From an uncultured Cryptobacterium sp. (GTDB lineage Bacteria; Actinomycetota; Coriobacteriia; Coriobacteriales; Eggerthellaceae): 8,280 nt of DNA. Positions 6,123 to 8,280 of this stretch are shown here, piece after piece (position 1 is the first letter of the stretch; each line of letters opens with the position of its first letter). The notes under the pieces were generated by a model. The model did not search any database. It was not told where the DNA came from and saw only the letters and a program-made list of their open reading frames with translations. Location: assembly GCA_900554685.1 (NCBI GenBank), contig USIG01000074.1:1-8280 (forward strand), in the 5' to 3' direction. Position numbers and translations under genes: made by a program.

Positions 6123-7742
6123 TTACGCGCTCTTTTTCCCAAATTTCGCCTGAATTGTTCCAGCTTCTATACCCTTGAGGCGTTTAAGCTCGAAGAGAAT
6201 AAAGATAAGAGATGTGATAACCGAGAGAATATCGGCAATAGGCACCGCAAAATAGAGCGCATCAAGGCTCGTCAGATTTGGTGCAATATAGGGCAACACA
6301 AGCGGTAGCACAATGTAGAGCGGAATAAGGAAAAGTACCTGCCGGGTAAGAGATAAAATTACCGACTTCATTGGCTGACCAGTTGCCTGGAAATAATTCG
6401 AAGTAACAATCTGCATGCCAACTACAGGCAGCACGAGCACTTGGATATTAAGCGCAAACACCGTGAAATCTCGCAGAGAATCATCACGAATACCAAAGGA
6501 TGAAACAATATCGAAGGCAAAGACATGAAGAAGCGCCCACATTATTGTGCCTAAAATCGTGGCAATCAATATGCCATATCCCAAGGTGCTTCGCACGCGC
6601 GAGATCAAACCCGCTCCGTAGTTGTAGCCCAGCAACGGCTGAATTGCTACCGCGATACCGATGAGAGGCAGCACCGTAAACATAGCGCAGCGCTGCACTA
6701 CCCCAATAGAGGCAAGAGCGGCTTCAGCCCCCAACGGAGATTGGCCACCATACAACACGAGCAGATAATTAACGAGGAAATTAATTACCGACATAGCCAG
6801 CTGCATAATAAAGCTTGCTGCACCTAAAGAAATGATGAGACCAACCACTTCTGCTTCTAGCTTTAAATTGCGAGCGTACAACTTAAACGCAACATCTTTA
6901 GTGCACAGGAAGTACCACAGTACGCACACGCACGAGATAGCCTGACCAAGGACAGTAGCCAAAGCACTTCCGACAACGCCCCATCCAAAAACCAACACAA
7001 AAAGATAGTTAAATGCAATACAGGAAATGGTGCCAATGACCATGGTCGCTAATGCTCGATTGGGAGCACCTGCCGTACGAATAAAGTTGTTAACACCCAT
7101 GCCAATAAGCTGAAAGATGAAACCAAGCGCCAAGATATACATAAAGGAATAGGTGTAGTCTCGGATGTCAGGCGTGACGCTAGACAAGGCAAGAATAGCC
7201 TCAACGCAGGCAGGGATATGGATAAGTGCAGCTACGATAAGCGCTGCGATAATACCCAAACAAACGGTATTGCCTAAGCTCTTTTCCGCCGCTTGCTTAT
7301 TACCCTCGCCTAAGCGTAAAGCCGCAAGAGCGTTTCCGCCGTTGCCAATCAACATAGCAAGCGCCATAAAGATAGTCATCAAAGGCATGGCTGCCGTTGC
7401 TACCGAAAGGCCAATTTCACCCATTGCCTGGCCTAAGAAAATAGAGTCAATTACGTTATAGGCGCCATTAACGAGCATTCCCACAATGGAGGGGACAGCA
7501 AATTCCATAATAAGTTTTGGGATAGAACCCGTGCCCATACGTGCAGTACGTGCATCGCCTGCCTTATTCGGATGAGAAGGACGTTCCTCGCGCAAAGAAC
7601 CCTTGGAAAACGTTATCGGTTTTTTGGAGCTTGCCTCTTCGGCAGGTTCTTTATCTAGGCAAGCGGCAGGACTCTTGGATTCATGCTGGTTGGCATTGAG
7701 CTGTTCGTTATATATGCAAGGATCTTGTTCTTGGTTAGTCAT
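6123..7742 (-). CDS. MATE-family multidrug/metabolite efflux transporter with N-terminal extension
   Basis: This is a member of the multidrug and toxic compound extrusion family: cytoplasmic-membrane antiporters that expel cationic drugs or metabolites using Na+ or H+ gradients. The core from about residue 69 carries the family pattern GSIPKLIMEFAVPSIVGML, then AYNVIDSIFLGQAMG, and roughly twelve hydrophobic segments in two matching halves. The second half has AIQPLLGYNYGAG near residue 370 and NYFQATGQPMKS before the last helices. It most resembles the MepA-like (DinF/NorM-type Firmicute) branch. At 539 residues it is longer than the usual 440-470, because about 68 hydrophilic, charged residues precede the first helix. 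The start ATG 7742 is supported by AAAGG seven bases upstream; Met69 (ATG at 7536-7538) has no ribosome binding site. It is divergent from the mntP-like gene, with bioY 122 bases downstream on the same strand. The substrate cannot be predicted. Confidence 0.92.
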   Translation of the reverse strand: MTNQEQDPCIYNEQLNANQHESKSPAACLDKEPAEEASSKKPITFSKGSLREERPSHPNKAGDARTARMGTGSIPKLIMEFAVPSIVGMLVNGAYNVIDSIFLGQAMGEIGLSVATAAMPLMTIFMALAMLIGNGGNALAALRLGEGNKQAAEKSLGNTVCLGIIAALIVAALIHIPACVEAILALSSVTPDIRDYTYSFMYILALGFIFQLIGMGVNNFIRTAGAPNRALATMVIGTISCIAFNYLFVLVFGWGVVGSALATVLGQAISCVCVLWYFLCTKDVAFKLYARNLKLEAEVVGLIISLGAASFIMQLAMSVINFLVNYLLVLYGGQSPLGAEAALASIGVVQRCAMFTVLPLIGIAVAIQPLLGYNYGAGLISRVRSTLGYGILIATILGTIMWALLHVFAFDIVSSFGIRDDSLRDFTVFALNIQVLVLPVVGMQIVTSNYFQATGQPMKSVILSLTRQVLFLIPLYIVLPLVLPYIAPNLTSLDALYFAVPIADILSVITSLIFILFELKRLKGIEAGTIQAKFGKKSA

Positions 7743-7860
7743 TCCTCATCCTTTAAGCACCTACTAAGTTTACTTCGACCCTCTTTGACGCCCTCCTACA
7801 AGCACGCGCTATTATCCCACGGCATCAAACGAAACGCTACTCTCTTTACCTATTTTCCTC

Positions 7861-7892
7861 TGATCTAAATTGCTCTATAGTGATCAAATTGC
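7861..7892. repeat. Near-perfect direct repeat around a -10-like box
   Basis: TGATCTAAATTGC (7861-7873) is followed after seven bases by TGATCAAATTGC (7881-7892), the same sequence lacking one T. The start-to-start distance is 20 bp, close to two helical turns. The spacer and the first base of the second copy form TATAGT. Such spacing fits a protein binding two sites on one DNA face and overlapping the promoter of the mntP-like gene. The binding protein is unknown. Confidence 0.5.
7876..7881 (+). promoter_or_regulatory. Candidate -10 box of the mntP-like gene
   Basis: TATAGT matches the -10 consensus at five of six positions and would start transcription about 20 bases before the GTG start. 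No good -35 box lies 16-18 bases upstream (only TTTTCC-type sequence), so the promoter may be weak or need an activator. Confidence 0.35.
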
Positions 7893-7907
7893 GAAGAGAG
7901 GACATTT

Positions 7908-8280
7908 GTGGGTATTACCGAAATTGTGCTACTTGGAATAGCACTTTCTATGGACGCGTTTGCCGTCACTATATCGAATACGTTTGTGTATCAAAACAAC
8001 TCCAAAGCGCGTGCTCTTTTGATGCCAGTAGCCTTTGGTCTTTTTCAGGGCCTCATGCCTTGTATAGGCTATTTTCTTGGGAATCTTGTAAGTGGTGTAA
8101 TTTCGCACTATGCAGGCATTATCACCTTCGCCATCTTGGGCTTTATTGGAGCCAAGATGATTTGGGATGCTCTTCATGAAGAACGTGAAGCAGATTGTGC
8201 CGATGAACAAAGATGCGATGTCCCTAACTCAGATCGTTCGGATCTTACCAAGAGTCTTACCAATTCAGAAGATTTCAGCA
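7908..8280 (+). CDS. mntP: MntP-type manganese efflux pump, N-terminal part (cut by window edge)
   Basis: MntP proteins are small (about 190 residues) six-helix membrane pumps that export Mn2+ and protect against manganese excess. The visible 124 residues start at GTG 7908, with GAGAGG ending 6 bases upstream. They show the first-helix motif ALSMDAFAV with Asp16 at the same position as in E. coli MntP, then FGLFQGLMPCIGYFLG (43-58) and helix three ending LGFIGAKMIWDAL (77-89). From residue 90 a cytoplasmic loop begins that is rich in Asp, Glu and Ser/Thr and has two Cys (97, 103); it is still running at the edge. Position 25, Gly in the E. coli protein, is Thr here. The second half with the repeat Asp motif is not visible, so completeness cannot be judged. 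The family is secure; manganese as substrate is inferred from family membership. Confidence 0.88.
   Translation, partial: MGITEIVLLGIALSMDAFAVTISNTFVYQNNSKARALLMPVAFGLFQGLMPCIGYFLGNLVSGVISHYAGIITFAILGFIGAKMIWDALHEEREADCADEQRCDVPNSDRSDLTKSLTNSEDFS

Larger units (their letters stand above)
7743..7907. other. Divergent intergenic region between the MATE and mntP-like genes
   Basis: These 165 bases must hold promoters for both directions. The MATE Shine-Dalgarno (AAAGG, 7750-7754) is at the left end and the mntP-like one (GAGAGG, 7896-7901) at the right end. On the minus strand GATAAT (7811-7816) is a possible -10 box without a good -35. The region is too short, and lacks the conserved purine-rich pattern I would expect, for a yybP-ykoY manganese riboswitch. 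Confidence 0.5.

Noticed and set aside
7735..7749. Four-codon mini reading frame overlapping the MATE start (ATG at 7747-7749)
   Set aside because: Its start touches the Shine-Dalgarno with no room for ribosome placement; it is a by-product of the AAAGGATGAGGA sequence.
7880..8210. Open frames of 99 codons (plus) and 93 codons (minus) overlapping the mntP-like gene
   Set aside because: They are alternative-frame shadows. The GTG 7908 frame gives a clear MntP N-terminus with a good ribosome binding site and no stop to the edge.

Overview
The window is ordinary, densely packed bacterial chromosome. It holds eight protein-coding genes, two of them cut by the window edges. There are no RNA genes, mobile elements, CRISPR arrays or long gene-free stretches. 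G+C looks like the mid-40s percent by eye. Shine-Dalgarno sites are clear and gaps are short. The gene set (type III pantothenate kinase, formate-THF ligase, a separate FchA-type cyclohydrolase, an actinobacterial-looking OmpR/HisKA pair, BioY without biotin genes) suggests an anaerobic or fermentative Gram-positive. A Coriobacteriia-type actinobacterium is my best guess, with a clostridial-type Firmicute as the alternative. This is an impression from protein style, not a database result.

Layout. (1) Positions 1-3468, minus strand: a likely operon read in the order coaX, fhs, fchA, folD (folD runs off the left edge). Gaps are 50, 27 and 5 bases, and the folD ribosome binding site overlaps the fchA stop. 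fhs makes 10-formyl-THF from formate, fchA interconverts it with methenyl-THF, and folD interconverts methenyl- and methylene-THF. Together they are the formate-to-methylene branch of one-carbon metabolism. coaX starts coenzyme A synthesis. (2) Positions 3469-3585: a divergent intergenic region with a candidate coaX promoter and a hairpin next to the coaX ribosome binding site. (3) Positions 3586-5359, plus strand: a two-component system, with an OmpR/PhoB-family regulator followed 7 bases later by a membrane histidine kinase that has almost no extracytoplasmic sensor. (4) Positions 5392-7742, minus strand: bioY (biotin uptake S-component), converging on the kinase gene, and a MATE-family efflux protein upstream of it with an unusually long hydrophilic N-terminus. 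Between them lies a bioY promoter flanked by two identical 8-bp palindromes. (5) Positions 7743-7907: a divergent intergenic region with a near-perfect 12/13-bp direct repeat around a -10-like box. (6) From 7908, plus strand: the start of an MntP-type manganese efflux pump, cut at the right edge.

The most informative observation is that the FolD fragment keeps the active-site tyrosine of the family but has alanine where the catalytic lysine needed for cyclohydrolase activity should be. A dedicated cyclohydrolase-type gene, fchA, sits directly beside it. This suggests that the two steps carried out by bifunctional FolD have been divided between two proteins. I found no clearly undescribed system. 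The non-coding elements around bioY, mntP and coaX are the parts least explained by known families.
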